Source of the DNA: Wujia chipingensis
GTDB taxonomy: Bacteria; Bacillota; Clostridia; Lachnospirales; Lachnospiraceae
Length of the DNA stretch: 64,000 bases
Assembly (NCBI RefSeq): GCF_014337155.1
Contig: NZ_CP060632.1
Location: forward strand, 1,805,001 to 1,869,000
Reading direction: 5' to 3'
Positions 50,010-59,846 of this stretch are shown in pieces; position 1 is the first letter of the stretch; every line of letters starts with the position of its first letter. The notes below the pieces were generated by a model. The model was not told the DNA's origin, searched no databases, and saw only the letters and a program-made list of their open reading frames with translations. A program made the position numbers and the translations under genes.

Positions 50010-50337
50010 TGATGTAATCAAACTCCAATCCTTCTGCTATGGAATCAAACACCCGCTGCAGCAGCTTACAGATCTGCTGTTCTGCCTGCAAAAAATCACT
50101 TACCACAGAGTTGTGCAGCAGTTCATCGTATTCCCTTGTCAGTTCTATCATCTCATCGTAAGGGTTTACGCCCTGCCGATTCTGAAGCTCGTAATTCTTG
50201 GCACGGAATTCCTGCAGATGTCTGCTCAATTCCTCATTTTCAAGAAGCGCCTGTTTTGTCCGCAGGTAAGTGCGGTACTCCTCAGATGCCCGGATATGTT
50301 CATTTAATTGTTTGCTCTCGTTAATAACCTGTCTCAT
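50002..50337 (-). CDS. YlbF-family regulator
   Basis: A 111-residue all-helical protein with the Com_YlbF pattern: Asn-Glu-x-x-Gln-Leu-Asn-Glu-His-Ile, then Tyr-Arg-Thr-Tyr-Leu, and Leu-Gln-Ala-Glu-Gln-Gln-Ile. In Bacillus, YlbF with YmcA and YaaT forms the Y-complex that directs RNase Y mRNA processing and affects competence and sporulation. Only one member is seen here. Lying next to RNase J fits a role in RNA decay. It begins one base after the RNase J stop; its ribosome binding site AGAGG is inside the rnj end. Confidence 0.85.
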   Translation of the reverse strand: MRQVINESKQLNEHIRASEEYRTYLRTKQALLENEELSRHLQEFRAKNYELQNRQGVNPYDEMIELTREYDELLHNSVVSDFLQAEQQICKLLQRVFDSIAEGLEFDYINE

Positions 50338-50338
50338 A

Positions 50339-52000
50339 TTAAACCTCTGTGATAATCGGCAGAATCATCGGGCTTCGCTTCATCTTCTTCCAGAGGAAAT
50401 CACTCAGCGCATCTCGAATCGTATTCTTCAATTTGCCCCAATCTGTAATTCCCCGGTCTAAGCAGTTATCCAATGCTTCCTGCACCACCTCGCGGCATTC
50501 ATCCATCAGGTTCTCTGCCTCACGCACATAAACGAATCCACGGGATACAATATCCGGTCCGGCAACCTGCTGGTTGCTTCCTGCCTCCAGTGTCACGACA
50601 ACGATCAAAAGGCCATTCTCGGAAAGTTGCTGACGATCACGCAATACAATGTTTCCAACATCGCCAACACCGAGTCCGTCGACCAGAATTCCCTGTGCCT
50701 GTACCTTACCAGTCACGTCAAAGACATCTTCTCCTATCGACAGTACATCGCCGGCGGATAAGATCTTGACATTTTCCTTGGGAATTCCCATCTCTACTGC
50801 AAGCTCTGCATGGCGCTTCAGATGTCGGTATTCGCCGTGTACCGGAATCGCATATTTCGGTTTTGTAAGCGCATACATCAGTTTTATCTCTTCCTGACAG
50901 GCATGTCCGGAAACATGGGTATCCTGGAAGATTACATGAGCGCCCTTCATTTCAAGCTCGTTGATCACCTTGAAGATTGCCTTCTCATTTCCCGGAATCG
51001 GGCTGGATGAGAAGATAACTACATCGCCCGGCTTGATCGTGATCTGCTTGTGAATGCTGGCCGCAATTCTCGAAAGCGCTGCCATATTCTCGCCCTGACT
51101 TCCGGTTGTGATCAGTACCACCTGCTCATCCGGATAGTTCTTAATCTGATCGATCTCGATCAACGTATTGTCTGGTATATCAATATAGCCAAGCTCCGAA
51201 GCTGTCTGAATGACATTTACCATGCTTCGTCCCTCGACAACCACCTTTCTGCCATACTTGTACGCAGAATTGATAATCTGCTGTACACGGTCGACATTTG
51301 ATGCAAATGTCGCAATGATGATTCGATGATCCTTGTTGTCATCAAACAAATGGTCAAATACTTTTCCGATCGTTTTCTCGGATGGAGTGTAGCCCGGACG
51401 TTCCACATTTGTAGAGTCTGCCATCAGTGCAAGCACGCCCTTCTTTCCAAGTTCACCAAATCGCGGCAGGTCAATTGCCTCACCAAAGACCGGTGTGTAA
51501 TCAACCTTAAAATCTCCGGTATGCACGATGATACCGGCTGGTGTATAAATCGCAAGTGCAGCCGCATCCGCAATCGAATGTGTCGTACGGATGAACTCGA
51601 TACGGAACGCACCAAGTGTGATCATCTGTCCATGTGTTACGATCTTTCTTCTGACGTTGTTAATATTTCCATGTTCGCGAAGCTTATGCTCGATCAGTCC
51701 CATCGTCAGCTTGGTTGCGTAGATCGGCATATTCACTTCATTTTCTATATACGGAATCGCACCGATATGATCCTCATGTCCGTGCGTGATCACAAGTCCC
51801 TTTACCTTGTCCGCATTTTCCTTTAAGTATGTGACATCCGGGATGACAAGGTCGATACCAAGCATCTCATCCTCCGGAAATGCAAGTCCACAGTCTACGA
51901 CAATAATACTGTCCTCATACTCGAACGCGGTAATGTTCATTCCGATCTGCTCTAATCCCCCAAGTGGAATGATCTTCACCGACTTATTATTCTGTTTCAT
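50339..52000 (-). CDS. rnj: Ribonuclease J
   Basis: A 553-residue metallo-beta-lactamase/beta-CASP nuclease with 5'-3' exonuclease and endonuclease activity in mRNA decay and rRNA maturation. The zinc motif His73-Gly-His75-Glu-Asp77-His78 is intact; Gly-Asp-Phe-Lys-Val-Asp and Pro-Val-His-Gly-Glu-Tyr-Arg-His (beta-CASP end) are also seen. A C-terminal domain carries Val-Thr-Gly-Lys and a dimerisation helix. GGAGG ten bases before ATG. Surrounded by ylbF and DUF1292 in an operon. Confidence 0.95.
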   Translation of the reverse strand: MKQNNKSVKIIPLGGLEQIGMNITAFEYEDSIIVVDCGLAFPEDEMLGIDLVIPDVTYLKENADKVKGLVITHGHEDHIGAIPYIENEVNMPIYATKLTMGLIEHKLREHGNINNVRRKIVTHGQMITLGAFRIEFIRTTHSIADAAALAIYTPAGIIVHTGDFKVDYTPVFGEAIDLPRFGELGKKGVLALMADSTNVERPGYTPSEKTIGKVFDHLFDDNKDHRIIIATFASNVDRVQQIINSAYKYGRKVVVEGRSMVNVIQTASELGYIDIPDNTLIEIDQIKNYPDEQVVLITTGSQGENMAALSRIAASIHKQITIKPGDVVIFSSSPIPGNEKAIFKVINELEMKGAHVIFQDTHVSGHACQEEIKLMYALTKPKYAIPVHGEYRHLKRHAELAVEMGIPKENVKILSAGDVLSIGEDVFDVTGKVQAQGILVDGLGVGDVGNIVLRDRQQLSENGLLIVVVTLEAGSNQQVAGPDIVSRGFVYVREAENLMDECREVVQEALDNCLDRGITDWGKLKNTIRDALSDFLWKKMKRSPMILPIITEV

Positions 52001-52006
52001 TCTAAA

Positions 52007-52267
52007 CTAAACCTCCAAATCAATGTCTTCCAACAGCTCATCAAAGATCTTGATCACTGCTTTCAATTCGTTCTCGTCTTCTACTTCTGCGTAAGAAACG
52101 ACATCTCCTTCGCTGTCCGGTTCTTCTTTCAGTACAAAGAAACTGCCATCCTCACTTTCTTCGTCATCTGTCACCAGAATGTAATTCACTCCAAAAAGCG
52201 TTGTCTGTTCTAATACATACAACTCGATATCTCCATCTTCTGTTTCAAATGTAATCTTCTCACTCAT
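52007..52267 (-). CDS. DUF1292 family acidic protein
   Basis: An 86-residue, highly acidic protein beginning Ser-Glu-Lys-Ile-Thr-Phe-Glu-Thr-Glu-Asp-Gly-Asp. The pattern of short strands (Glu-Leu-Tyr-Val-Leu-Glu; Tyr-Ile-Leu-Val-Thr-Asp) is that of DUF1292 (YrzB type), which is conserved next to ruvX and ireB in Firmicutes; function unknown. ATG 52267 overlaps the ruvX stop by eight bases, so translation is coupled; a 21-codon upstream extension is just the ruvX end. Confidence 0.9.
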   Translation of the reverse strand: MSEKITFETEDGDIELYVLEQTTLFGVNYILVTDDEESEDGSFFVLKEEPDSEGDVVSYAEVEDENELKAVIKIFDELLEDIDLEV

Positions 52268-52694
52268 CTCTTTTATGTGCCTCTCGATCCAGATAACTCT
52301 GCAATATGATAGCTGCCGCCATCTTGTCAATGTGTTCTTTTCTTCCGCTCACGCACACACCCGTCTCTTCTAAAATCCGGTTTGCTTCCACTGTCGTGAG
52401 CCTTTCATCCTCAAATATTATCGGCAATCCGGTTCTGCGCTCCAGATTCTCCGCAAATTCTCTCGTTGCCTGAACTCTTGGTCCTTCCGTATTGTTCATC
52501 ATCTTTGGAAGTCCAAGTACGATTTTATCCACGTCGTGCTCCACCACGAGTGCCTCAATCCTTGCATAGGTCTGTCTCAGTTTATTTTCTTGTTTTCGCT
52601 CGATCGTCTCGAGTGGCTGTGCAATCAAACAAGTTGCATCTGACAATGCAACGCCAACTGTCTTCGAGCCATAATCCAGTCCAAGGATTCTCAT
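52260..52694 (-). CDS. ruvX: RuvX/YqgF RNase H-like protein
   Basis: A 144-residue protein with the YqgF fold. N-terminal Gly-Leu-Asp-Tyr-Gly-Ser-Lys-Thr-Val-Gly-Val-Ala (catalytic Asp), Leu-Gly-Leu-Pro-Lys-x-Met-x-Asn, and Glu-Asp-Glu-Arg-Leu-Thr-Thr. YqgF processes pre-16S rRNA in E. coli and has been called a Holliday junction resolvase. AAGGAGCG precedes the ATG. Second gene of the ireB operon. Confidence 0.93.
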   Translation of the reverse strand: MRILGLDYGSKTVGVALSDATCLIAQPLETIERKQENKLRQTYARIEALVVEHDVDKIVLGLPKMMNNTEGPRVQATREFAENLERRTGLPIIFEDERLTTVEANRILEETGVCVSGRKEHIDKMAAAIILQSYLDREAHKRDE

Positions 52695-52739
52695 ATTGTC
52701 CCGCTCCTTCTGTCAAGTAGAAATACCACGCAGTGTTTC

Positions 52740-52997
52740 TTACTTGAGCCGTGTCTCAATATAGTTCTCAAGAAGTACCTCTATGATCTCATCCCGCTCT
52801 GCTTTCATGATCAGACTTCTCGCATTTTTGTAACTTGTAATGTAGGTTGGATCTCCACTCATCACATAACCGACGATCTGGCTGACAGGGTTGTATCCTT
52901 TCTCAGATAACGCCTCATACACCTGCTCTAGAATGTCAGATACCTCTATATTTGATTCATGGATAATTCCTATGTCCTGAGTATTTTGATTGTTCAC
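52740..52997 (-). CDS. ireB: IreB family regulatory phosphoprotein
   Basis: An 85-residue helical protein containing Ile-Leu-Glu-Gln-Val-Tyr-Glu-Ala-Leu, Gly-Tyr-Asn-Pro-Val-Ser-Gln-Ile-Val-Gly-Tyr and Gly-Asp-Pro-Thr-Tyr-Ile-Thr. In Enterococcus IreB is phosphorylated on threonine by IreK and modulates cephalosporin resistance. The start is GTG, with AAGGA nine bases upstream. First gene in the operon, under a good promoter. Confidence 0.92.
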   Translation of the reverse strand: MNNQNTQDIGIIHESNIEVSDILEQVYEALSEKGYNPVSQIVGYVMSGDPTYITSYKNARSLIMKAERDEIIEVLLENYIETRLK

Positions 52998-53040
52998 TTT
53001 CTCACGTCCTTCTTTATTGCATTAAAAAACATTTGGCTTT

Positions 53041-53069
53041 ATTTTAATATATGTAGCCTAAAATAGCAA
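53041..53069 (-). promoter_or_regulatory. Promoter of the ireB operon
   Basis: TTGCTA (53069-53064), 17 bases, TAAAAT (53046-53041) on the minus strand, in the short gap after polC. Confidence 0.7.
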
Positions 53070-53074
53070 CTCTT

Positions 53075-56000
53075 TTATTTCAGCATGCCAAAGAAATCAT
53101 ACTGGTTTGTCTCTGGCAGATCGCCGAGGATTCCAAGTTCTTCCATCACATCGAGGATCGTCTTTGACACCTTTCCACGGATACGGATATCCTCTTTTGA
53201 TGTAAATGTGCCGCCTTTTGCTGCTTCCTCCAGCTGTTGCGCCGCCTTTAAGCCCATGCCGGCAATGGATGCAAAGCTCGGCATGATCTTTCCATCTATG
53301 ATCTGGAAACGGTCTGCCTTTGCACGGTACAGATCGATTGGCATAAACTCGATACCTCTCGCATACATCTCCTGTACCAGCCGCATATCACGCACCATAT
53401 CCTTCTCGGTCGCACTCATATCATTCTTATCTTTCTTCTGCAAGGCAGCCAGATTTTCTTCCAGCGCCTCCTTGCCAAGACACATCTGCTGATAGTCAAA
53501 CGCCGACGCACGGATACTGAAAAATGCCGTGTAATATGCAAGCGGATATTTAATCTTGTAATATGCTACACGCCAGCCCATCATAACATAGGCAACCGCA
53601 TGTGCCTTCGGGAACATGTACTTGATTTTCTCACATGACTCCATGTACCATTCTGGAACATCATGCTTACGCATCTCCTCTTTCCACTCATCCCATTTGT
53701 CACATTTGCCTTTTGCAACGATACCTTTTCGTACCTTCTCCATGATATTAAATGCAAGTCCCGGTTCCAGCCCCCGGTAGATCAGATACGTCATAATATC
53801 ATCTCGTGTACAGATCGCGGACGAAAGCTCACAGACACCCTCCGCAATCAGTGTCTGTGCGTTTCCAAGCCATACATCCGTACCATGGGAAAGTCCCGCG
53901 ATACGCACCAGATCCGAAAATGCTTTCGGCGCAGCGTCGATCAACATCTGCATCGCAAAATCTGTACCAAACTCCGGAATTCCGAGTGTGCCAAGCTTCG
54001 TGCCGCCGATGTCCTCCGGTTTGATACCAAGTGCTTCCGTGTTATGGAACAAAGACATAACATCTTTATCATCCAGCGGAATCGTCTTCGCATCCAGTCC
54101 GGTCAGATCTTCCAGACGACGAATCATCGTCGGATCATCATGACCGAGAATATCAAGTTTCAACAGGTTATGGTCGATGGAATGGTACTCAAAATGTGTT
54201 GTAATAATATCGGTTGTTGTGTCGTTCGCCGGATGCTGGATCGGCGTGAACGAATAAATCTCCTCATGCTTTGGCAGCACGATCATACCACCCGGATGCT
54301 GTCCGGTTGTACGTTTCACGCCTGTCAGTCCCAAAGCGATACGTTCCATCTCACAACGCCGTTTTACCTGCTCATGCTCTTCGTAATATTTGTACACATA
54401 TCCAAATGCGGTTTTCTCTGCCAGAGAACCAATCGTTCCCGCACGGAATGCCTTTCCCTTTCCAAAAAGCTCCTCTGTATAAGCATGTGCTTTGGGCTGA
54501 TACTCACCAGAGAAATTCAAATCAATATCCGGCTCTTTATCGCCATAGAAACCAAGGAATGTCTCAAACGGAATATCGTGTCCTTCCTTCGTCATCAGCG
54601 TGCCACACTTTGGGCATTTCCGGTCAGGCATATCACAACCAGACTGTCCTTCGAACTGTTTCACAAAATCCGAATCAAAATCTGTAAAATAACACTTCGG
54701 ACAGATGTAGTGTGCCGGAAGTGGATTTACTTCCGTGATACCTGCCATCGTCGCAACAAAGGATGAACCAACCGAACCTCGGCTGCCTACCAGATAGCCA
54801 TCGCCATTTGATTTCCACACCAGCTTCTGCGCGATAATATACATAACCGCAAATCCGTTTGAGATAATGGAATGCAGTTCCCGTTTCAGTCTCGCCTCTA
54901 CGATCTCCGGCAGATTTGGTCCGTAAATCTCATGTGCTTTGTCATAACAGATCGTCGTCAGCGTCTCATCGGAATTATCAATGATCGGCGGACATTTATC
55001 CGGCCGTACCGGTGAGATACGCTCAATCATATCATTGATTTTATTTGTATTTGTAATAACGACTTCTTTTGCAAGATCACTGCCCAGATACTGGAACTCT
55101 GCAAGCATCTCATCCGTTGTACGGAAAAACAGCGGTGGCTGACGGTCTGCATCATGGAATCCCTTTCCCGCCATCATGATCCGCCGATATATCTCATCCT
55201 CCGGATCAAGGAAATGCACATCACAGGTTGCAACGACCGGCTTGCCAAACTGTTTCCCGAGGTCGCAGATCTTCCGGTTGACATCCTGCAGATCCTCCAC
55301 AGTCTTGACCGGAGCTTTCTCATCATCAAGCAGGAACATGTTGTTTCCAACCGGCTGGATCTCATAGTAATCATAGAAATTACAAAGTCTTGTGATTTCA
55401 TCCTCGCCCTCTCCGTACAATACTGCACGGTAAAGCTCGCCCGCCTCACAGGCGGAGCCAATGATCAGACCTTCCCGGTATTTGTTGATCAGACTCTTCG
55501 GCATACGTGGACGCCGGTTAAAATATGTCAGATGCGACTCAGAAATCAGACGGTACAGATTCACGCGTCCAACCTCATTTGCCGCCAATATGATACCATG
55601 ATACGTTTTTGCTTTCCGGATTGCATCCGGAGATGCAGCACCCGCTTCGTTTAACTCATGGATCGTTGTAATACCTTTTTCTTTGATCATCTTGATCATC
55701 TTGACGAAGATCTCGGCTGTAGCAGCCGCATCATCGCAGGCTCTGTGGTGATGCTCATTTACAACACCAAACTGCTTACATAGACGATCCAGTGTATATT
55801 TACCAAGCTCCGGAAGCAGGATATGCGCCAGTGTCATCGTATCCACGATCGTACTGTCAAACACCAGTCCCAGCCGCTTTGCATTCTCCCGTATAAATCC
55901 GGTATCAAAGGTGGCATTGTGCGCAACTACACTTGCATCGCCAATATACTCTAAAAATTTCGGTAGGATCACTTCTATGGTCGGTGCATTCTGCACCATC

Positions 56001-57649
56001 GCATCTGTAATGGATGTAAGCTTCGTGATCGTATATGGAATCGGCACCTCCGGATTGACGAATTCAGAAAATGTATCCTGTATCTTCCCATCCTTGATCC
56101 GCACGGCTCCAATCTCAATGATACGGTTATTGGTCGGACTTAAACCTGTGGTTTCTATATCAAATACCACATATTCCGAATCAATCTTCTGTCCTTTTTC
56201 GTTCTGGATCAAACCTTTTACATCATCGACAAAATAGCCCTCTACACCATAGATGATCTTAAAGTCCTCGCCTTTTTTGAGCTGGTGGTTTGCAATCGGG
56301 AATGCCTGTACAACACCATGATCGGTGATTGCAAGCGCCTTCATGCCCCATTCCTTCGCACGGGCAATAACTTTTTCGATGCCAACCACACTATCCATCT
56401 CGCTCATGATCGTATGCAGATGCAGCTCGACACGTTTTTCAAGCGCGTTATCCATCCGTTTCTCCCGAAAATCATTTGCCGGTTTGATTCCGGCAACGGA
56501 TGAAAAGGTGATTTCCTTACTGTAGCTGTCATACATTGGCACACCTTTTATGATATAGAATTTTCCCTTCTGCAATTCATCCAGCAACGGTCCCCGGTCA
56601 TCCGGTGATACAAACAGTTTGAACATGATCGTGTCTGTAAAATCGGTGATCGCACCTGTGATGATAAACTTTCCACTTCGCAGTTCGCGATCTTCCAATG
56701 CAATTACCTGTCCATGGATACAACATTCACCGGTACCTTCTTCGACTGCCTCAATCTTGACAATATCCGCCTCACAGTTTCTGCCATAGAACACATCCGG
56801 GTCCTGTGACTGCTGCTTGCGATAACTTCCATAATCGCCTTTCCCTGAGAATTTGCGATCGGATCTGGCACCTGCGCCATAGGATTTGGCTGCTGCAGCC
56901 GCTGGTTTTGCACTGGATGCGGCTGGCTGTGGAGACTTCGGTGTATCTGTCTTTGCAGCCGTTTTTGCTTCTGCCTGTTTATTTTCATCCTTGGCAGTCT
57001 TTTTATCTTCTGCATTTTTCTCTTTTTCCGAAGCATCCGAAGCAGCTTTTGCTGCCTGTAATTCTGCATTTTTCTCCTCGATCGTACGGAGCTCCTGCTG
57101 TAAGCGCAGGGCATTTGCCTGCCGCAGCTTCGTTTTCTGCTCTAAGGAATAGCTGAATCCAACTTCGATTTCTTTTCCAAAATGATCACGAAAATAAGAC
57201 ACGAGAAAATCCCGTATCAGCTTTTCATGTTCCTTTGCAACTGAGGAATGTTCCACCGCAATACTGATCACATCCTCGTTATAATACCACTCCGCCCGGC
57301 TCATCAACCGAAATGCAATCCGGCTGATGCTGCGCAGTTCCTCTAACAGGCTTTCTTTATAATTCTCCGCAATCTGTCTCACATCATACTGTTCCGAAAG
57401 CTGATATCGCATAAATATCTGGATTTTCTTTCCTGCACCACCCATATGATATGCATGCTGTGTCAGCAATGCTTCCATACGGGTAATCATATGATATGGG
57501 ATCAGGTGGTCACTTTGCAGCGTAACAATCATCTGTTTTTTTGTCTCGTAGGTTTTGATACTCTCCACCTGCGTATCCGAAAAAAAGGCGTCAAGCTCCG
57601 CTCCACCCTTAAAAGCCGGAAATACATTACAAAATGTTTTGTTATCCAC
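53075..57649 (-). CDS. polC: DNA polymerase III, PolC type
   Basis: A 1524-residue replicative polymerase of low-GC Gram-positives. In order: N-terminal domain to about 195; a long Lys/Ala/Glu/Gln-rich linker about 200-275 (low complexity); OB-fold about 295-390; PHP domain (Val-Glu-Leu-His-Leu-His-Thr at about 405); the DEDD proofreading exonuclease inserted in PHP (about 492-655, Asp-Ile-Glu-Thr-Thr-Gly and His-His-Arg-Ala-Cys-Asp-Asp); then the polymerase palm and fingers (Asp-Ile-Asp-Leu-Asn-Phe-Ser). Zinc cysteines (Cys-Pro-Lys-Cys...Cys-Pro-Lys-Cys) are near 1000. Start GTG, with GAGGAG inside the end of ispG. Last gene of its cluster; no clear terminator follows. Confidence 0.97.
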   Translation of the reverse strand: MDNKTFCNVFPAFKGGAELDAFFSDTQVESIKTYETKKQMIVTLQSDHLIPYHMITRMEALLTQHAYHMGGAGKKIQIFMRYQLSEQYDVRQIAENYKESLLEELRSISRIAFRLMSRAEWYYNEDVISIAVEHSSVAKEHEKLIRDFLVSYFRDHFGKEIEVGFSYSLEQKTKLRQANALRLQQELRTIEEKNAELQAAKAASDASEKEKNAEDKKTAKDENKQAEAKTAAKTDTPKSPQPAASSAKPAAAAAKSYGAGARSDRKFSGKGDYGSYRKQQSQDPDVFYGRNCEADIVKIEAVEEGTGECCIHGQVIALEDRELRSGKFIITGAITDFTDTIMFKLFVSPDDRGPLLDELQKGKFYIIKGVPMYDSYSKEITFSSVAGIKPANDFREKRMDNALEKRVELHLHTIMSEMDSVVGIEKVIARAKEWGMKALAITDHGVVQAFPIANHQLKKGEDFKIIYGVEGYFVDDVKGLIQNEKGQKIDSEYVVFDIETTGLSPTNNRIIEIGAVRIKDGKIQDTFSEFVNPEVPIPYTITKLTSITDAMVQNAPTIEVILPKFLEYIGDASVVAHNATFDTGFIRENAKRLGLVFDSTIVDTMTLAHILLPELGKYTLDRLCKQFGVVNEHHHRACDDAAATAEIFVKMIKMIKEKGITTIHELNEAGAASPDAIRKAKTYHGIILAANEVGRVNLYRLISESHLTYFNRRPRMPKSLINKYREGLIIGSACEAGELYRAVLYGEGEDEITRLCNFYDYYEIQPVGNNMFLLDDEKAPVKTVEDLQDVNRKICDLGKQFGKPVVATCDVHFLDPEDEIYRRIMMAGKGFHDADRQPPLFFRTTDEMLAEFQYLGSDLAKEVVITNTNKINDMIERISPVRPDKCPPIIDNSDETLTTICYDKAHEIYGPNLPEIVEARLKRELHSIISNGFAVMYIIAQKLVWKSNGDGYLVGSRGSVGSSFVATMAGITEVNPLPAHYICPKCYFTDFDSDFVKQFEGQSGCDMPDRKCPKCGTLMTKEGHDIPFETFLGFYGDKEPDIDLNFSGEYQPKAHAYTEELFGKGKAFRAGTIGSLAEKTAFGYVYKYYEEHEQVKRRCEMERIALGLTGVKRTTGQHPGGMIVLPKHEEIYSFTPIQHPANDTTTDIITTHFEYHSIDHNLLKLDILGHDDPTMIRRLEDLTGLDAKTIPLDDKDVMSLFHNTEALGIKPEDIGGTKLGTLGIPEFGTDFAMQMLIDAAPKAFSDLVRIAGLSHGTDVWLGNAQTLIAEGVCELSSAICTRDDIMTYLIYRGLEPGLAFNIMEKVRKGIVAKGKCDKWDEWKEEMRKHDVPEWYMESCEKIKYMFPKAHAVAYVMMGWRVAYYKIKYPLAYYTAFFSIRASAFDYQQMCLGKEALEENLAALQKKDKNDMSATEKDMVRDMRLVQEMYARGIEFMPIDLYRAKADRFQIIDGKIMPSFASIAGMGLKAAQQLEEAAKGGTFTSKEDIRIRGKVSKTILDVMEELGILGDLPETNQYDFFGMLK

Positions 57650-57653
57650 GTTT

Positions 57654-58742
57654 TTACTCCTCTTCCCAGTGATCCAGCTCGTACTTCAGTGCTGCAAGCA
57701 GATTCTCCTGTGGAACTTTCTTAATGATCTCACCGTGCTTCATCAGAAGTCCCTCACCATTGCCGCCTGCAATACCAAGATCTGCCTCCCGTGCCTCACC
57801 AGGTCCGTTTACCGCACAGCCCATCACAGCAACCTTGATTGACAGATGGTCATAGCCGGCAATCAGTTTCTCTACATCATTCGCAAGTCCGATCAGGTCG
57901 ATCTTTGTTCTGCCACAAGTCGGGCAGGACACGAGCTCGATTCCATCCTTGCGCAACCCTAACGTCCGCAGGATCAGCTTTGCCGATGTAATCTCCTCAA
58001 CCGGATCTCCCGTCAGAGACACACGCATCGTATCGCCGATTCCCTGTCCTAAAATCATACCAAGCCCTACCGCAGACTTGATATTGCCACGGTAGACCGT
58101 TCCTGCCTCTGTAATACCGACATGCAAAGGATAGCTCGTCTGTTCTGCAATCAGTTCATGTGCATGTACACACATCATAACATCGGAACTCTTGATACTG
58201 ATTACCAGATTATCGTAATCACATTCCTCGATCATCCGTACCTTGTCAAGTGCAGACTCCACGATACCTTCCGCTGTCACGCCACCATATTTTTCAACCA
58301 GATTCCGCTCTAAGGAACCGGAATTCACACCGACACGAATCGGAATATTCCGCTCTTTCGCTACTTTTACAACCTTCTTCAGATTCTCTTCTCCGCCGAT
58401 ATTTCCCGGATTGATCCGAATCTTATCTGCACCATATTCCATCGCAAGTATCGCCAGCCGATAATCAAAATGAATGTCTGCTACGATTGGAATATGAATC
58501 TGTTCTTTAATCTTATCAAATGCCTTTGCAGCCGCCTCGGTATTCGCGGTGGAACGGATGATCTGACAGCCTGCCTTCTCCAGTTCCAGAATCTGCGCCA
58601 CGGTTGCGTCTACATCAGATGTCTCTGTATTTGTCATAGACTGAATCGCAATCGGATTGCCGCCACCGATCACGACACCGCCAATATTTATCATTCTCGT
58701 CGTATCTCTGTGTGGAAGTGTTTTTTTCGTTCCGTATCTCAT
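57654..58742 (-). CDS. ispG: 4-hydroxy-3-methylbut-2-en-1-yl diphosphate synthase
   Basis: A 362-residue iron-sulfur enzyme of the MEP isoprenoid pathway that makes HMBPP from the cyclic diphosphate. TIM barrel with Ile-Ala-Ile-Gln-Ser-Met-Thr-Asn-Thr-Glu-Thr. The 4Fe-4S cysteines are in Ser-Cys-Pro-Thr-Cys-Gly-Arg (about 271-274) and Met-Gly-Cys-Ala-Val-Asn-Gly-Pro-Gly-Glu. ATG 58742 has AAGGGG eight bases upstream; a GTG two codons earlier is less likely. polC follows four bases after its stop. Confidence 0.96.
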   Translation of the reverse strand: MRYGTKKTLPHRDTTRMINIGGVVIGGGNPIAIQSMTNTETSDVDATVAQILELEKAGCQIIRSTANTEAAAKAFDKIKEQIHIPIVADIHFDYRLAILAMEYGADKIRINPGNIGGEENLKKVVKVAKERNIPIRVGVNSGSLERNLVEKYGGVTAEGIVESALDKVRMIEECDYDNLVISIKSSDVMMCVHAHELIAEQTSYPLHVGITEAGTVYRGNIKSAVGLGMILGQGIGDTMRVSLTGDPVEEITSAKLILRTLGLRKDGIELVSCPTCGRTKIDLIGLANDVEKLIAGYDHLSIKVAVMGCAVNGPGEAREADLGIAGGNGEGLLMKHGEIIKKVPQENLLAALKYELDHWEEE

Positions 58743-58766
58743 AATCACAACCCCTTTTCTAACCTT

Positions 58767-59819
58767 TTAGAAAAATGCATTCTTAATATCATTAAAGAAT
58801 ACTACAACCATCAATACCATAAGTAACGCAAATCCGATGAAGTTCACAATCGCTTCCTTCTCCTGTGGAATCTTCTTTCTACGGATTGCCTCAATAAACA
58901 GGAACAACAGTCTGCCGCCATCCAGTGCCGGAATCGGAAGCAGGTTCATGATACCCAGATTCACACTCAGCAAGATACTCCAGTTTAAAAGATTCAGTAT
59001 TACATTGATTACTGCCTCTTTCTGCGTTGTGCTGATATCCTTTGCCTCTTCAATCACTTCGTTCATGGCACTTCCAACACCAACGGGACCCATGATATCT
59101 CCATTTTTCACACCGCCAGTCACGATCATCCGGAGTCCTGTCACCGTCGCTTTCACCCAATATCGAAGCTCCAGACCTGCATATTTGATATCATTTCCAA
59201 ATCCGGTGGACGCGACATAACCTCCAGCAACTCCAAGTTTATAATTTCCTTCATTGTCCACCTTTGGTGTTACAACAACCGATTCCTTTGAACCATCTGC
59301 ATGCTCAATCGAAAGTGTTACCGGCTTGGAAGGATTCTCTGCCTGCATATAGAGTAAAATCTCACGATAATTATAAATCTTCTTGCCATTAATCGCTGTC
59401 ACTGTATCTCCAACAACGATTCCAGCATCCTCCGCCGCAGAATGTTCTACCACGGTTGTAAGTCTGGCAGGATCACAGCCCGTAAAATGAATCAATACAA
59501 TTGAAAAAACAAATGCCAGAATAAAGTTAAACACAGGACCCGCCGCAATCACCAGAATCCGTGCCAGCAGCGGCTTGTTGTTAAACGCATTCTCATCTTC
59601 ACTCTCGCCATCTTCCCCCATCATCATGCAGTACCCACCAATCGGCAGTAAACGCAGGGAATATTTCGTCTCCTTTTTCTGTATTGAAAAAATAGCCGGT
59701 CCCATACCAATGGAAAACTCCATAACCGCGATCTTATTCATCTTTGCAACAATAAAGTGTCCGAACTCGTGAAAAAACACGATTACACCAAACACCAGTA
59801 TAATCAGAATAATGTTCAT
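58767..59819 (-). CDS. rseP: RIP metalloprotease RseP
   Basis: A 350-residue site-2 protease that cleaves anti-sigma factors and signal peptides within the membrane. Zinc site His17-Glu-Phe-Gly-His21 in the first helix and Asn-Leu-Leu-Pro-Ile-Pro-Ala-Leu-Asp-Gly-Gly-Arg near 300. A PDZ domain covers about 115-190 (Asp-Ala-Gly-Ile-Val-Val-Gly-Asp). Sits in the usual position between dxr and ispG; AAGGAG precedes the ATG. Confidence 0.95.
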   Translation of the reverse strand: MNIILIILVFGVIVFFHEFGHFIVAKMNKIAVMEFSIGMGPAIFSIQKKETKYSLRLLPIGGYCMMMGEDGESEDENAFNNKPLLARILVIAAGPVFNFILAFVFSIVLIHFTGCDPARLTTVVEHSAAEDAGIVVGDTVTAINGKKIYNYREILLYMQAENPSKPVTLSIEHADGSKESVVVTPKVDNEGNYKLGVAGGYVASTGFGNDIKYAGLELRYWVKATVTGLRMIVTGGVKNGDIMGPVGVGSAMNEVIEEAKDISTTQKEAVINVILNLLNWSILLSVNLGIMNLLPIPALDGGRLLFLFIEAIRRKKIPQEKEAIVNFIGFALLMVLMVVVFFNDIKNAFF

Positions 59820-59846
59820 ACAATCTCCTTTTACATCGAAACTCTA

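Noticed and set aside
53663..54766. A 367-codon open frame on the plus strand opposite polC
   Set aside because: It lies wholly within conserved polC coding sequence, with a biased Arg/His/Cys composition and no homology signs.
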